Shown here one piece after another: positions 53,690 through 62,762 of a DNA stretch of 64,000 nt. Position 1 is the stretch's first letter, and each line of letters starts with the position of its first letter. Under the pieces are notes generated by a model. That model made no database searches. It worked only from the letters and a program-made list of their open reading frames with translations, and was not told where the DNA came from. Origin of the DNA: DATATJ01 sp963789075 (GTDB lineage: Bacteria > Acidobacteriota > Vicinamibacteria > Vicinamibacterales > CAVVIG01); the NCBI GenBank assembly GCA_963789075.1, contig CAWBJQ010000014.1:1240001-1304000 (forward strand), read 5' to 3'. The translations under genes and the position numbers were made by a program.

Positions 53690-55949
53690 ATGTCACGTCA
53701 TGTAATCGCGGGACTGTCGCTGATGGCGGCCTGCAGCGCGTTCGTCGTCCCCGCCGGTGCGCAGTCCGCGCTCTCCGGATCGCCGATCACCATCGCCCGC
53801 GCGGCCGGCCGTATCACGATCGACGGCGACCTTTCCGACGACGGCTGGCGGAACGCGACGAAGGTCGAGAAGTGGTACGAGACCAATCCGGGCGACAACA
53901 CCGAGCCGAAGGTGCGCAACGTCGGCTATCTGACATACGACGACACGGTTCTTCTACGCGGGCTTCGAGTTCGACGATCCCGATCCGGGCGCGCTGCGCG
54001 CCCCGTATGCCGATCGCGACAACGTGCCGTCGTACACCGACTATGGCGGCGTGATTCTCGACACGCGCAACGACGGCAAGACCGGCCGTCATCCTGGTCG
54101 CGAACCCGCACAACATCCAGTACGACTCGATCAGCGACGATGCGACCGGTGAGGATTCGTCGCCCGATTTCTTCTGGGAATCGGCGACGAAAATCACCGC
54201 GCGGGGCTGGACGCTCGAGATGCGAGTGCCGTTCTCGTCGCTGCGGTACAGGAACGTCGATCCGCAGTCGTGGGGGATCATGCTGTACCGCAACTATCCG
54301 CGCAGCTTCCGCTACCAGTTCTTCTCGGCGATCCTGCCGCGCGGCGGCAACTGCTTCATCTGCCGAGCGAACACGCTGCTCGGTCTCGAGCATCTGCCCT
54401 CTGGCGGCCACTTCGTCGTCGCGCCCTACGTGAGCGCGAGCGACACGGCGCATCCGGCGGGTGAGCTGGGCACGCCGCTGCGCGGCGATCCGCTGCAGTC
54501 GCACGTCGGCGTCGGATCTGAAGTGGACGCCGAACGCCGACAACGCGGTGGACCTGACGGTGAAGCCCGACTTCTCGCAGGTCGAGTCCGACACGGCGCA
54601 GATTTCGGCGAACGAACGCTTCGCGCTGTTCTTTCCCGAGAAGCGGCCGTTCTTCCTCGAGGGCGTCAATCTGTTCTCGACGCCGATCCAGGCGATCTAC
54701 ACGCGGCGGATCACGTCGCCGAGCTGGGGCGCCCGCGTGACCGGGAAAGAGGCGGGCGTCGGCTACACGGTGCTCGTCGCGGAAGACGAAGGCGGCGGCA
54801 GCACGATCATCCCCGGGCCGACGGCCTCGACGCTCGCTCCGCAGGACGTCGCGTCCACCGTGGTCGTCGCGCGGCTGAAAAAGGACTCTGAAGGAATCGT
54901 TCGTCGGCCTGGTGCTGACGGACCGGCAGGCGCGCGAGGGGGACAGCCACAATCTGGTGATCGGTCCGGACCTGCAGTGGCGTCACGACGGGCGCGACAC
55001 GGTCACCGCGCAGCTGCTGGTGAGCGACACGCGAACGCCGGTGCGGCCGGATCTCGCCGCCGAGTGGACGGGCCAGACGCTCGACGGGACATGCCGCGCA
55101 AGCGTCCAGTGGGCGCACAGCACGACGCATTTCGATCTGACGGGCATCTACAAGGACATCGGCAACGGGTTTCGCGCGGACACCGGGTTCGTGCCGCAGG
55201 TGGGCTACCGCGATACCTACGTCGAGAGCGGCTACACGGTGCACCCGTCGGGCTTCCTCTCGCGCGTGCGCACGTGGTTCTACGCCGACCGGCAGATCGA
55301 TCTGACCGGCGCGACGATCCTGCGCCAGGTGCGGCCGAGCATCGGGATGGACGCGCGCGGCAACTCGTTCATGCAGTTTCAGGTACTCGAACGACGAAGT
55401 CCGCAGCGGCGCCCGGACGTTCCCGCGCCAGCAGTTTCTGTTCACGCGCCAACACGAGCCCGTCGCGCGTCGTGTCGCAGCTGGCCGTGGACGGCTGGGT
55501 CGGGCAGGAGGTCGACTTCGCGAACTCGCGGCTCGGACACGGCGCGACGGTCAACCTGAGCGCGTCGCTGCAGCCGACCAATCATCTCGAGCTCGCGCTG
55601 ATTCAGGATCAGCGCTGGCTGAACGTGCAGACGCCGGGCGGCGCGGCGGAGCGGCTGTTCGTCGAGCGCATCTCGCGCCTGAAGAGCACGTACACGTTCA
55701 CGGCGCGCAGCTTCGCGCGCGTGATCGTGCAGTACGTGTCCACCGACCGCGCGCCGCTCGTTGTACCTCAGCCCGGTCTCGCCCGCCGACGGCACGTTCT
55801 CGGGCACGGCGCTCTTCGCGTACAAGCTGAATTGGCAGTCGGTGCTGTTTGTCGGCTACGGCGACGACCGCGAGCTGTCGGATCTGAATCGCCTCGAGCC
55901 GGCGGACCGCCAGTTCTTCGTCAAGCTCTCGTACGCCTTCCAGCGATAG
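53690..55949 (+). CDS. CBM9-like / DUF5916 outer-membrane protein, at least six frameshifts
   Basis: A signal peptide (AGLSLMAACSAFVVPAGAQS), then a family 9 carbohydrate-binding-like domain (ITIDGDLSDDGWRNATKVEK) and a DUF5916 beta barrel. The protein reads across shifts near 53945 (FFYAGFEFDDPDPGALRAPY), 54085 (VILVANPHNIQYDSISDDAT), 54515 (DLKWTPNADNAVDLTVKPDF), 54890 (SFVGLVLTDRQAREGDSHNL), 55390 (YSNDEVRSGARTFPRQQFLF) and 55755 (LYLSPVSPADGTFSGTALFA), ending VKLSYAFQR. Each shift is fixed by deleting one G or a neighbouring base. FPEKRPFFLEGVNLF is the DUF5916 hallmark. These barrels often sit near peptidases; the substrate is unknown. As sequenced the gene cannot be translated. Confidence 0.85.
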
Positions 55950-56027
55950 CGACAGAGCCCAGTCGGTGGTCAGTCGCGGAGCGCTTCGCCGCGACAGCGA
56001 CGTCCGCCGGCCGCACGGACTCTCTGG

Positions 56028-56056
56028 TTGACACGCGTTTACACATTGTGTGTAAA
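56028..56056 (+). promoter_or_regulatory. Sigma70-like promoter overlapping a 19-bp palindrome
   Basis: TTGACA (56028-56033), 17 bp spacer, TGTAAA (56051-56056). The palindrome TTTACACATTGTGTGTAAA spans 56038-56056 and covers the spacer and -10 box, an ideal operator position. Transcription would start about at the GTG of the next gene (56064), so a leaderless mRNA is likely. The start GTGACAACGACG has no ribosome site in front. Confidence 0.6.
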
Positions 56057-56063
56057 TACGTGC

Positions 56064-56599
56064 GTGACAACGACGGACGATTATCGTCGCGCGCTCGCAG
56101 ACGGCCATCCGCGAATACGAAGCGCTCGGCCAGCAGCGGCGCGAGCATCGACCACCGGCTCGCCGCAGCTGGCGCAGACGATCGGCACGCTCTCGCGCCT
56201 GATCGGCCTGATGCCGACCGTGCCGCTCGGGCTGACCGACGCCTGCCGCCTCGTCGCTGCGCGGCGCCGGCGTGCCCGATGACGCCGCATCGACGTGCGC
56301 GATCGGCTGCTCGCCATCGGCGTCGATCTGTCGAAATATTCGAACGATCTCGCCGCCATCCACACCGTTCTCAAGCGCCTGAACGAAGCGGGCGAGCTGC
56401 GCTTCGTTCCGCGCGGCGGCGAACGGGCAAGCACGCGTACCTCTGGAGCACCGGCCGACGCGTGCGTGGCGCTCGGCCCGGAGATCGCCGCGTTCATGCG
56501 CGACGCTCGAACGCGAAGCGATCCACGCGCACGACGAACCGCCGTCGTACCGGCCAGCGCCCAGAGCCGCGCAAGACGAATCGGAGGACCACGCGATGA
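56064..56599 (+). CDS. Small coiled-coil / winged-helix-like protein, several frameshifts
   Basis: GTG at 56064 opens MTTTDDYRRALA. Across one-base shifts the protein continues TAIREYEALGQQRRE, then QLAQTIGTLSRLIGLMPTVP, LGLTDACRLV, and VRDRLLAIGVDLSKYSNDLA, AIHTVLKRLNEAGELRFVPR, then GKHAYLWSTG. The middle part looks like a helix pair followed by a winged helix (TPxxVRDRL...LAAIHTVLKRL...GEL). The promoter carries a palindrome that could be an autoregulatory operator. I do not recognise a named family. The 3' end is uncertain; one frame stops at 56599, overlapping the next ATG (ATGA). Confidence 0.5.
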
Positions 56600-57498
56600 T
56601 CGACCTCGAACTGCGCCGCCGTTTCTTCGCGGAGGAAATCGAGGCCGTGTGCAAGCTGCGATCGCCGGCGCTGGTCGACGCATTCGCGACGGTGCCGCGC
56701 GAACGATTTCTGCGCCCCGGACCGTGGACCGTGCTGGCTGAGGCGGACTACTCAGGCGGCGCGACCGGCGGTGCGGTCGGCGCGGGCGCGCCGACGCGGC
56801 TGACGCCAGACGCTGATCCGGCGCGCGTGTATCACAACATCGCCGTCGCCATCGATCCCGTCGCGGCAGCTGTTCAACGGTCAGCCCGGGACGCTCGCCG
56901 TCTTCATCGACGCGCTCGCCCTGACGCCGGGCGCCCGCGTGCTGCACGTCGGCTGCGGCCTCGGCTATTACACGGCGGTGATGGCGCACTGCGTCGGCTC
57001 CGACCGGCCGCGTCGTCGCCTTCGAGGTCGATGCGACGCTCGCGGCGGAAGCGCGGCAGAATCTGGCGTCGACGCCGTGGGTGGAGGTGCGCCACGACGA
57101 CGCGTCGCAGCCGCTGGGCGAGACGTTCGACGCGATCCTCGTGAACGCCGGCGTGACGCATCCGCTGGACACCTGGCTCGACGCGCTCGCGCCAGGCGGA
57201 CGGATCGTGCTGCCGTTGACGGCGGCGATGCCGGCGATGGGATCCACGATCGGCAAGGGCCTCGTCTTCTCGCTGACGCAGACGACTGCCGGCGATTATG
57301 CGGCGCGTGTGCTCTCGGTTGTCGCCATCTATTCGGCGGACGGCGCTGCGAGACGACACGTTGAACGGGACGATCGGCACCGCGCTGATGGCGGGTCCGA
57401 TGAAGTGGAAGGCGATCACGCGCCTGCGCCGCGACGCGCACGAAGCGGCCGAGTCGTGCTGGCTGCACGGCGCCGACGTTCTGTCTCGGGAACCATGA
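56596..57498 (+). CDS. Protein-L-isoaspartate O-methyltransferase-like protein, three frameshifts
   Basis: ATG at 56596: LELRRRFFAEEIEAVCKLRS, LVDAFATVPRERFLRPGPWT and YHNIAVAID belong to the PCMT N-terminal part. Shifts near 56870, 57005 and 57345 lead through LFNGQPGTLAVFIDALALTP, ARVLHVGCGLGYYTAVMAH with the SAM motif I, VVAFEVDATLAAEARQNLAS, TFDAILVNAGVTHPLDTWLD, APGGRIVLPLTAAM and finally TLNGTIGTALMAGPMKWKAI. True PCMTs repair isoaspartyl residues; this protein is longer (about 300 residues), so a different methyl acceptor is possible. It may be translationally coupled to the gene before it. Confidence 0.8.
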
Positions 57499-57562
57499 CG
57501 GGAACGGCGGAATGCGGACGGGCAGTAGGCGGCAGGGGCCCTTCCTGCTTCAGAATAGAAGG

Positions 57563-58655
57563 ATGCCACACCTCTTCGAACCACTTCGCCTCAGCGACCT
57601 CACGCTCGCCAACCGGATCTTCGTCTCGCCGATGTGCCAATACTCGAGCGTCGACGGCTTCTCCAACGACTGGCATTTCGTCCACCTCGGCGAGCCGCGC
57701 CGTCGGCGGCGCGGCGCTGGTCTTCACCGAAGCGACCGCCGTCACGGCGGACGGCCGCATCAGCCCGGACGATCTCGGCATCTGGGACGACGCGCACGTC
57801 GACGGCCTCGCGCGCATCGTCCATTTCGTCCACGGCCAGGGAAGCGCAGCCGGGATGCAGCTCGCGCACGCCGGCCGGAAGGGCAGCACGAAGCGGCCAT
57901 GGGACGGGCAGGGGCGCATCGCGCCGGAGGACGGCGGATGGACGCCGGTCGGTCCGACCGATGAGCCGTTCGCGGACAGCTATCCGGTGCCGCGTGCCCT
58001 GACGCTCGACGAGATTCCGACGATCGTCGCGGCGTTCCGCGCCGCCGCGCAACCGCGCCCTCGACGCCGGCTTCGACCTCGTCGAGATGCACGCCGCGCA
58101 CGGCTACCTGATCCACGAATTTCTGTCGCCGCTGTCGAATCACGCGCACGGACGCGTACGGCGGATCGTTCGACAATCGCATCCGTCTGTGCCTCGAAGT
58201 CGTCGACGCGGTCCGCGCGGTCTGGCCGGAGCGGCTGCCGCTGTTCGTCCGGCTCTCCGCCACCGACTGGACCGAGGGCGGCTGGGACGTCGAGCAGTCG
58301 GTCAGATTGTCGCGGCGGCTGCGCGAGCACGGCGTCGATCTGATCGACTGTTCGAGCGGCGGCAACGTGTCGCACGCGCAGATTCCGATCGGTCCCGGCT
58401 ATCAGGTGCCGTTCGCCGCGCAGATCAAACGCGAAGCGGGCATCGCGACCGGCGCCGTCGGAATGATCACGACAGCCGAGCAGGCCGACGTCATCATCCG
58501 TCGCGGCGACGCCGACTCCGTCCTGCTCGCGCGCGAGATGCTGCGCGATCCGTATTTCGCCCTGCGCGCGGCGCGCGAGCTCGGCCATCGGGTCCCGTGG
58601 CCGGCGCAGTACATGCGCGCCGCCGCCCACGGCACGCCGCGCGCGAGGTCACTGA
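57563..58655 (+). CDS. NADH:flavin oxidoreductase / Old Yellow Enzyme (YqjM-like), frameshifted, stop codon lost in a repeat
   Basis: ATG at 57563: LFEPLRLSDLTLANRIFVSP MCQYSSVDG includes the Cys that modulates FMN in YqjM-type enzymes. Shifts near 57690, 58050 and 58150 are needed to read GGAALVFTEATAVTADGRIS, MQLAHAGRKGSTKRPWDG, LVEMHAAHGYLIHEFLSPLS (HxxHGYL) and YGGSFDNRIRLCLEVVDAVR; then CSSGGNVSHAQIPIGPGYQV, DADSVLLAREMLRDPYFALR and VPWPAQYMRA. These flavoenzymes reduce activated C=C bonds. The native C-terminus lies near 58640. No stop follows: the frame runs through the AATCCCG word repeat into the response-regulator gene. The end given is the repeat edge. Confidence 0.86.
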
Positions 58656-58656
58656 C

Positions 58657-58803
58657 GGGATTCGGGAATCGGGATTTGGGATTTCGATTTGAGGATTCGT
58701 GGAATTCGTGGCGATCTGGATTCGCGACACGGCTGCCACGGATCGTTGTGATTCGCGCGGCGGCGATTCGTGCACGAATCCCGAATCCCGAATCCCGAAT
58801 CGC
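58657..58803. repeat. GGGAATC / AATCCCG word-repeat element without stop codons in the flanking frame
   Basis: Left arm: GGGATTCGGGAATCGGGATT, TGGGATTTCG. Right arm: CACGAATCCCGAATCCCGAA, TCCCGAATCGCG. The middle holds more ATTCGTGG / GATTCG words. It separates the Old Yellow Enzyme gene from the response regulator, but the frame of both stays open across it. Confidence 0.88.
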
Positions 58804-58825
58804 GCGACCGTCGTATGATCGAAAG

Positions 58826-59494
58826 GTGCGCGCGCTCCTCGTCGAAGACGACGCGACGATCGCGGAATTCGTGATGCGCGGCCTGCGCGAGGCGGGCTTC
58901 GGGGTCGATCACGCCGCCGACGGCGAGGCAGGTTTCGAGCTCGCGCAGACGCAGCCGTACGACGTCGCCATCGTCGACCTGATGCTGCCCAGGCGCGACG
59001 GGCTGTCGGTGATCGAAGCGATGCGGCACGCGGGCATCGCGACGCCGGTGCTGATTCTCAGCGCGCGCCGATCGGTGGACGATCGCGTCCGCGGTCTGCA
59101 GTCTGGCGGCGACGACTACCTGACCAAACCGTTCGCCTTCGCCGAGCTGCTCGCCCGCGTGCAGGCGCTGGTGCGGCGCGCTTCACGCACGCCGGAGCCG
59201 ACGACGCTGACGTTCGATGATCTGGTGCTCGATCTCCTGTCGCGCCGCGTCACGCGCGGCGGCACCGTGCTCGACCTCCGCCCGCGCGAGTTCGCGCTGC
59301 TCGAATATCTGATGCGCAATGCCGGCAAGGTGGTCTCGAAGACGATGATCCTGTCGCACGTGTGGGACTACAGCTTCGACCCGCAGACGAACATCGTCGA
59401 CGTGCTGGTCAGCCGCCTGCGCGAGAAGATCGATCGGCCGTTCGAGAACAAGCTGCTGCACACGGTCCGCGGCGTCGGTTACGTCATCCGTTAA
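58826..59494 (+). CDS. OmpR/PhoB-family response regulator
   Basis: 222 residues from the GTG at 58826 (an AAAGG lies just before it). The receiver has VRALLVEDDATIAEFVMRGL with the acidic pair, the phosphoacceptor Asp in VAIVDLMLPRRDG, Ser/Thr in LILSARRS and Lys in DDYLTKPFAFAEL. The winged-helix DNA-binding domain has VTRGGTVLDLRPREFALLEY, NAGKVVSKTMILSHVWDYSF, TNIVDVLVSRLREKID and TVRGVGYVIR. It pairs with the histidine kinase immediately downstream. The stop TAA overlaps the GGGGACGGG inverted repeat. The htrA gene after the kinase suggests an envelope-stress regulon. Confidence 0.93.
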   Translation: MRALLVEDDATIAEFVMRGLREAGFGVDHAADGEAGFELAQTQPYDVAIVDLMLPRRDGLSVIEAMRHAGIATPVLILSARRSVDDRVRGLQSGGDDYLTKPFAFAELLARVQALVRRASRTPEPTTLTFDDLVLDLLSRRVTRGGTVLDLRPREFALLEYLMRNAGKVVSKTMILSHVWDYSFDPQTNIVDVLVSRLREKIDRPFENKLLHTVRGVGYVIR

Positions 59495-59576
59495 AAGGGG
59501 ACGGGAGTCTTTTCGCCGACATGGCAGAACTGCCACTACCGTCGCAGAAACTGCAAATGACTCCCGTCCCCTTTTC
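59492..59576. repeat. GGGGACGGG inverted repeat spanning the response-regulator stop and kinase start
   Basis: Left arm TAAAAGGGGACGGGAGTC (59492-59509), right arm GACTCCCGTCCCCTTTT (59559-59575), perfect over 16 pairs, with a 49-nt loop. The left arm contains the response-regulator stop; the right arm contains the codons after the kinase ATG (59557), giving the kinase N-terminus MTPVPFSPR. Confidence 0.88.
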
Positions 59577-60985
59577 ACCGCGGGCGTTCGGGCTGCGGCT
59601 GGCGTTGTGGTACGCGACGTTGTTCGTGGTGGGCTCGCTCGCGATCGTGTTCCTCACCTATTACCTGACCGCCGCGTCCCTCGCGCAGCGCGACCGCCAG
59701 ATCATCAACGCGAAGCTGGGGCAGTACTCGTCGGTGTACGCAAGCGGCGGCATTCAGGCGCTCGCCGACACGGTGCGCGCCGAGCAGCGCGTGGCGCCCG
59801 AGCGGCTGTACGTCCGGGTCGCCAATCGCGGCGAGGAAGCGCTGGTGCTCAGCATGCCGGAAGGGTGGGACCCGGCGACGCTCGAGACCGCCTCGGCTGC
59901 ATCTGCTCGACGGGACGCTGGTCGAAGTGGGGAAGAGCACCGAGGCGCGCGACGATCTCCTGGCGCGGTTCCGCGCCGCGCTCGGCCTCGTCACGTTGTC
60001 GATCGTCGTCATCGCGCTCAGCGGCGGCTTGCTCGCGACGCGTACCGCCCTGCAGCCGATCCGCCGGCTGGCGGACGCCGTGCGCCGCATCATCCGTACT
60101 GGACGCACCGACGCGCGCGTGCCGCTCGAAGGCACCGGCGATGCGCTCGACGAGCTGACGGATCTGTTCAACGCCATGCTCGACACGATCGAAGGGCTCG
60201 TGACCGCGATGCGCGGTGCGCTCGACAATGTGTCGCACGATCTCCGCACGCCGCTCACGCACCTGCGCGGCACGGCGGAACTGGCGCTCGCCGCGCCGCC
60301 AGACCTCGATCGCTGCCGCGAGGCGCTGGCCGATTGCGTCGAGGAGTCGGACCGCGTGCTCGTCATGCTCAACACGCTGATGGACATCTCGGAAGCCGAG
60401 AGCGGCACGCTGCATCTGCAGCGCGAGCCTGTGTCGCTGCGCCAGGTCGTGGATCGCGCCGTCGATCTCTATCGCGACGTCGCTGACGCGAAGGGCGTGA
60501 CGCTCACGGTTGCCGATCGCGCCGGGGCAGGGCGCTTCGCCGCTGACAGCGCTCGCGCGGTGTCCGATCGCTCGTCGGCCGACGCGCGTGCCGCAGGGGC
60601 AGGGCCGGGCGGCCAGAAGACGCCGACCTCATCGTCTCCGGCGATCGAACGCGACTCGAGCAGGTCGCCGCGAATCTCATCGACAACGCGGTGAAGTACA
60701 CGCCGTCACGGCGGCCGCGTGGACGCCGAGATCGTGCGCGACGGCGGCCGCGCGCTCTTGCGCGTGCGCGATACCGGCGCAGGCATCCCGGCCAATGAGA
60801 TGCCGCGCATCTGGGATCGGTTGTTCCGCGGCGATACGAGCCGCACCGAACGCGGCCTCGGCCTCGGCCTCAGCCTCGTCAAAGCGATCGTCGAAGCCCA
60901 CGGCGGCACCGTCGACGTCGCCAGCGACCCCGGGAGCGGCTCGACGTTTACGGTTTCTTTGCCGTTGAGAGATTCGCTCGGCTAA
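59557..60985 (+). CDS. Membrane sensor histidine kinase (HAMP), frameshifted
   Basis: ATG at 59557 lies inside the GGGGACGGG repeat. Helix 1 (LALWYATLFVVGSLAIVFLT) precedes a short periplasmic sensor. Near 59895 a one-base shift leads to LLDGTLVEVGKSTEARDDLL, helix 2 (LGLVTLSIVVIALSGGLLAT), a HAMP domain and the H-box VSHDLRTPLTHLRGTAELAL. After LRQVVDRAVDLYRDVADAKG about 35 unexpected residues follow (60520-60640). Then come the N-box NLIDNAVKYT and, after another shift near 60710, VRDTGAGIPANEMPRIWDRL and GLGLGLSLVKAIVEAHGGTV. It phosphorylates the regulator upstream. The stop lies at the start of a 36-bp-spaced direct repeat. Confidence 0.9.
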
Positions 60986-61034
60986 AGTCTTCGCGCTATG
61001 GGGAATGATTCGCTCGGCTGAAAGCCCTCGCGCC
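60971..61034 (+). repeat. Direct repeat of GATTCGCTCGGCT at the kinase 3' end
   Basis: GATTCGCTCGGCT at 60971-60983 recurs at 61007-61019, 36 bp later, and the following AAAGTCTTCGCGC / AAAGCCCTCGCGC is similar. The first copy includes the kinase stop codon. Confidence 0.75.
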
Positions 61035-61078
61035 AGCGCACTCCGCCACTCCAGCACCCAGCACTCCAGCACCGCTCC
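61034..61078. repeat. CCAGCACTC word repeat upstream of htrA
   Basis: GCACTCCGCCACTCCAGCAC, CCAGCACTCCAGCACCGCTC: a 9-nt word repeated four or five times without a complementary arm. It lies between the kinase and htrA. Confidence 0.7.
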
Positions 61079-61094
61079 AAACCTTTCACCGTTG

Positions 61095-61110
61095 TAATGT
61101 TCCTGTTACG
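61095..61110 (+). promoter_or_regulatory. Possible regulator-binding inverted repeat upstream of htrA
   Basis: GTAATGTTCCTGTTAC has GTAA/TTAC ends, set in a wider CCGTTGTAA...TTACGG context, 54 bp before the htrA start. It could be a site for the adjacent OmpR-type regulator, but with only one copy seen this is weak. Confidence 0.25.
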
Positions 61111-61163
61111 GCCTGGCAAGGTGGTGTGCCGTCTAATCAAGTGAACGAAAGGACGGAAACTCC

Positions 61164-62692
61164 ATGAGTGAACAACCACACAACCGAGCGATTGAGCCGG
61201 CGGGCGACGCGAACGATCGGCGCCGCCGTTGCCGGCCTGCTGCTTCTCACCGGCGCCGCGTATCACGGCATCTCGACCGACACGCACGCCGCCGCCAGCG
61301 CCATTCCGGCCGTCTCGACGCCGATTCAACACGCGATCGCCGGCAGCCGCGACTCGTACGCCGACGTCGTCAGCGTCGTCTCGCCCGCAGTGGTGACGAT
61401 CCGGACGGAAGGCAAAGCCAGGATGTCGCCGACCGAGTTTCAGGGCGACGACCTGCTGCGCCGCTTTTTCGGCGATCAGTTCGGTCAAGGCGATCAGCCG
61501 GGCCGCGGCCGGCGCCAGCCCCGCGCGCCCAAGCAGCGCGCCCTCGGATCGGGCGTCATCGTCAGCAGCGACGGCTACATCATGACGAACTACCACGTGG
61601 TCGAGGACGCCGACCAGATCACGGTCGAGACCACCGACGATCGCAGCTTCTCCGCGAAGGTCATCGGCACCGACAAGCCGAGCGACCTCGCGCTGCTGAA
61701 AGTCTCGGCGACCGATTTGCACCCGGTCGCGCTCGGCAACTCCGACGCGGTCAAGGTCGGCGACGTGGTCCTGGCGGTCGGCAACCCGCTCGGCATCGGC
61801 CAGACCGTGACGATGGGCATCATCAGCGCCAAAGGGCGGTCGACAGCGGTCGGCGACGGCAGCTACGAAGATTTTCTGCAGACCGACGCGCCGATCAATC
61901 ACGGCAACTCGGGCGGCGCGCTCGTGAACACCAAGGGCGAGCTCGTCGGCATCAACTCGCAGATCCTGTCGAACTCAGACGGCAACATCGGCATCGGCTT
62001 CGCGATTCCCACCAACATGGCCCATCACGTGATGGATCAGCTGCAGACCAACGGCAAAGTGACGCGGTCGCAGCTGGGCGTGACGGTGCAGCAGGTGACC
62101 GAGGACATGGCGCAGAGCCTCGGCCTGAAGCACGCTGGCGGCGCGATTGTCGTGTCCGTGGCGAACGGGAGCGCGGCCGATCACGCCGGCATCAAGCAGG
62201 GCGACGTCATCGAGTCGTTCAACGGACAGCCGGTGCACGACTTCAACTCGCTCAGGAATCACGTGGCGGACACGGCGCCTGGCACCAACGCAACCGTGGC
62301 GATCGTGCGCGACGGCGCCGAGAAGTCGCTGACGGTGAAGCTGGAGGAGGCGAATCCTGAAAAAGTTGCGCGCACCGACGGCGGCGGAATCCAAAGGCGA
62401 CACCACGGCGCTCGGCATCGCCGTCGCGCCGCTCACTCCGGAGCTGGCCAACCGGCTCGGCGTGGATAAGGATGCGAAGGGCGTAGTCGTCGAGGATGTC
62501 AATCCAGACGGCCGTGCAGCCGACGCGGGTCTGCAACCGGGCGACGTCATCGCGCAAGTGAATCGCCGTCCGGTGCAGTCGGTCGAGGATCTCCGAACAG
62601 CGGTGAAGAACGGCGGCGACAAGCCGGTGCTGCTGCTCATCAACCGCAAGGGGACGGAGACCTTCGTGACGGTGCGGCCGGCGAACGGGTAA
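61164..62692 (+). CDS. HtrA/DegP-family periplasmic serine protease with two PDZ domains, frameshifted
   Basis: The ATG at 61164 has an AAAGGACGG ribosome site, but the protein continues from the frame of the GTG at 61168 (NNHTTERLSRRATRTIGAAV), so a surplus G after ATGAGT is likely. A signal/anchor segment is followed by the trypsin-like domain with His in YIMTNYHVVEDA, Asp in KPSDLALLKV and Ser in INHGNSGGALVN. PDZ1 starts at LGVTVQQVTEDMAQSLGLKH. Near 62385 another one-base shift leads to PDZ2 (LGIAVAPLTPELANRLGVDK, LQPGDVIAQVNRRPVQSVED). HtrA proteins degrade or refold damaged envelope proteins. Its position behind a two-component system suggests stress control. Confidence 0.92.
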
Positions 62693-62703
62693 ACGTAGGG
62701 ATC

Positions 62704-62746
62704 AAGGGGACGGGGCTCCGTACCGGTACGGAAACCCGTCCCCTTT
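62704..62746. terminator. GGGGACGGG-type hairpin after htrA
   Basis: Left arm AAGGGGACGGGGCTCCGTACC, interrupted, pairs with GGTACGGAAACCCGTCCCCTT and is followed by TTTTCAATT. The tip is the palindrome GTACCGGTAC. It sits 11 bp after the htrA stop and looks like an intrinsic terminator with a T-tract, built from the same arms as at 18356 and 59492. Confidence 0.8.
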
Positions 62747-62762
62747 TCAATTCGTGTACCAT

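Noticed and set aside
58307..59494. A single Old Yellow Enzyme-response regulator protein
   Set aside because: The link is translated repeat DNA and the regulator has its own GTG with an AAAGG in front. I list the open frame as an observation, not as one gene.
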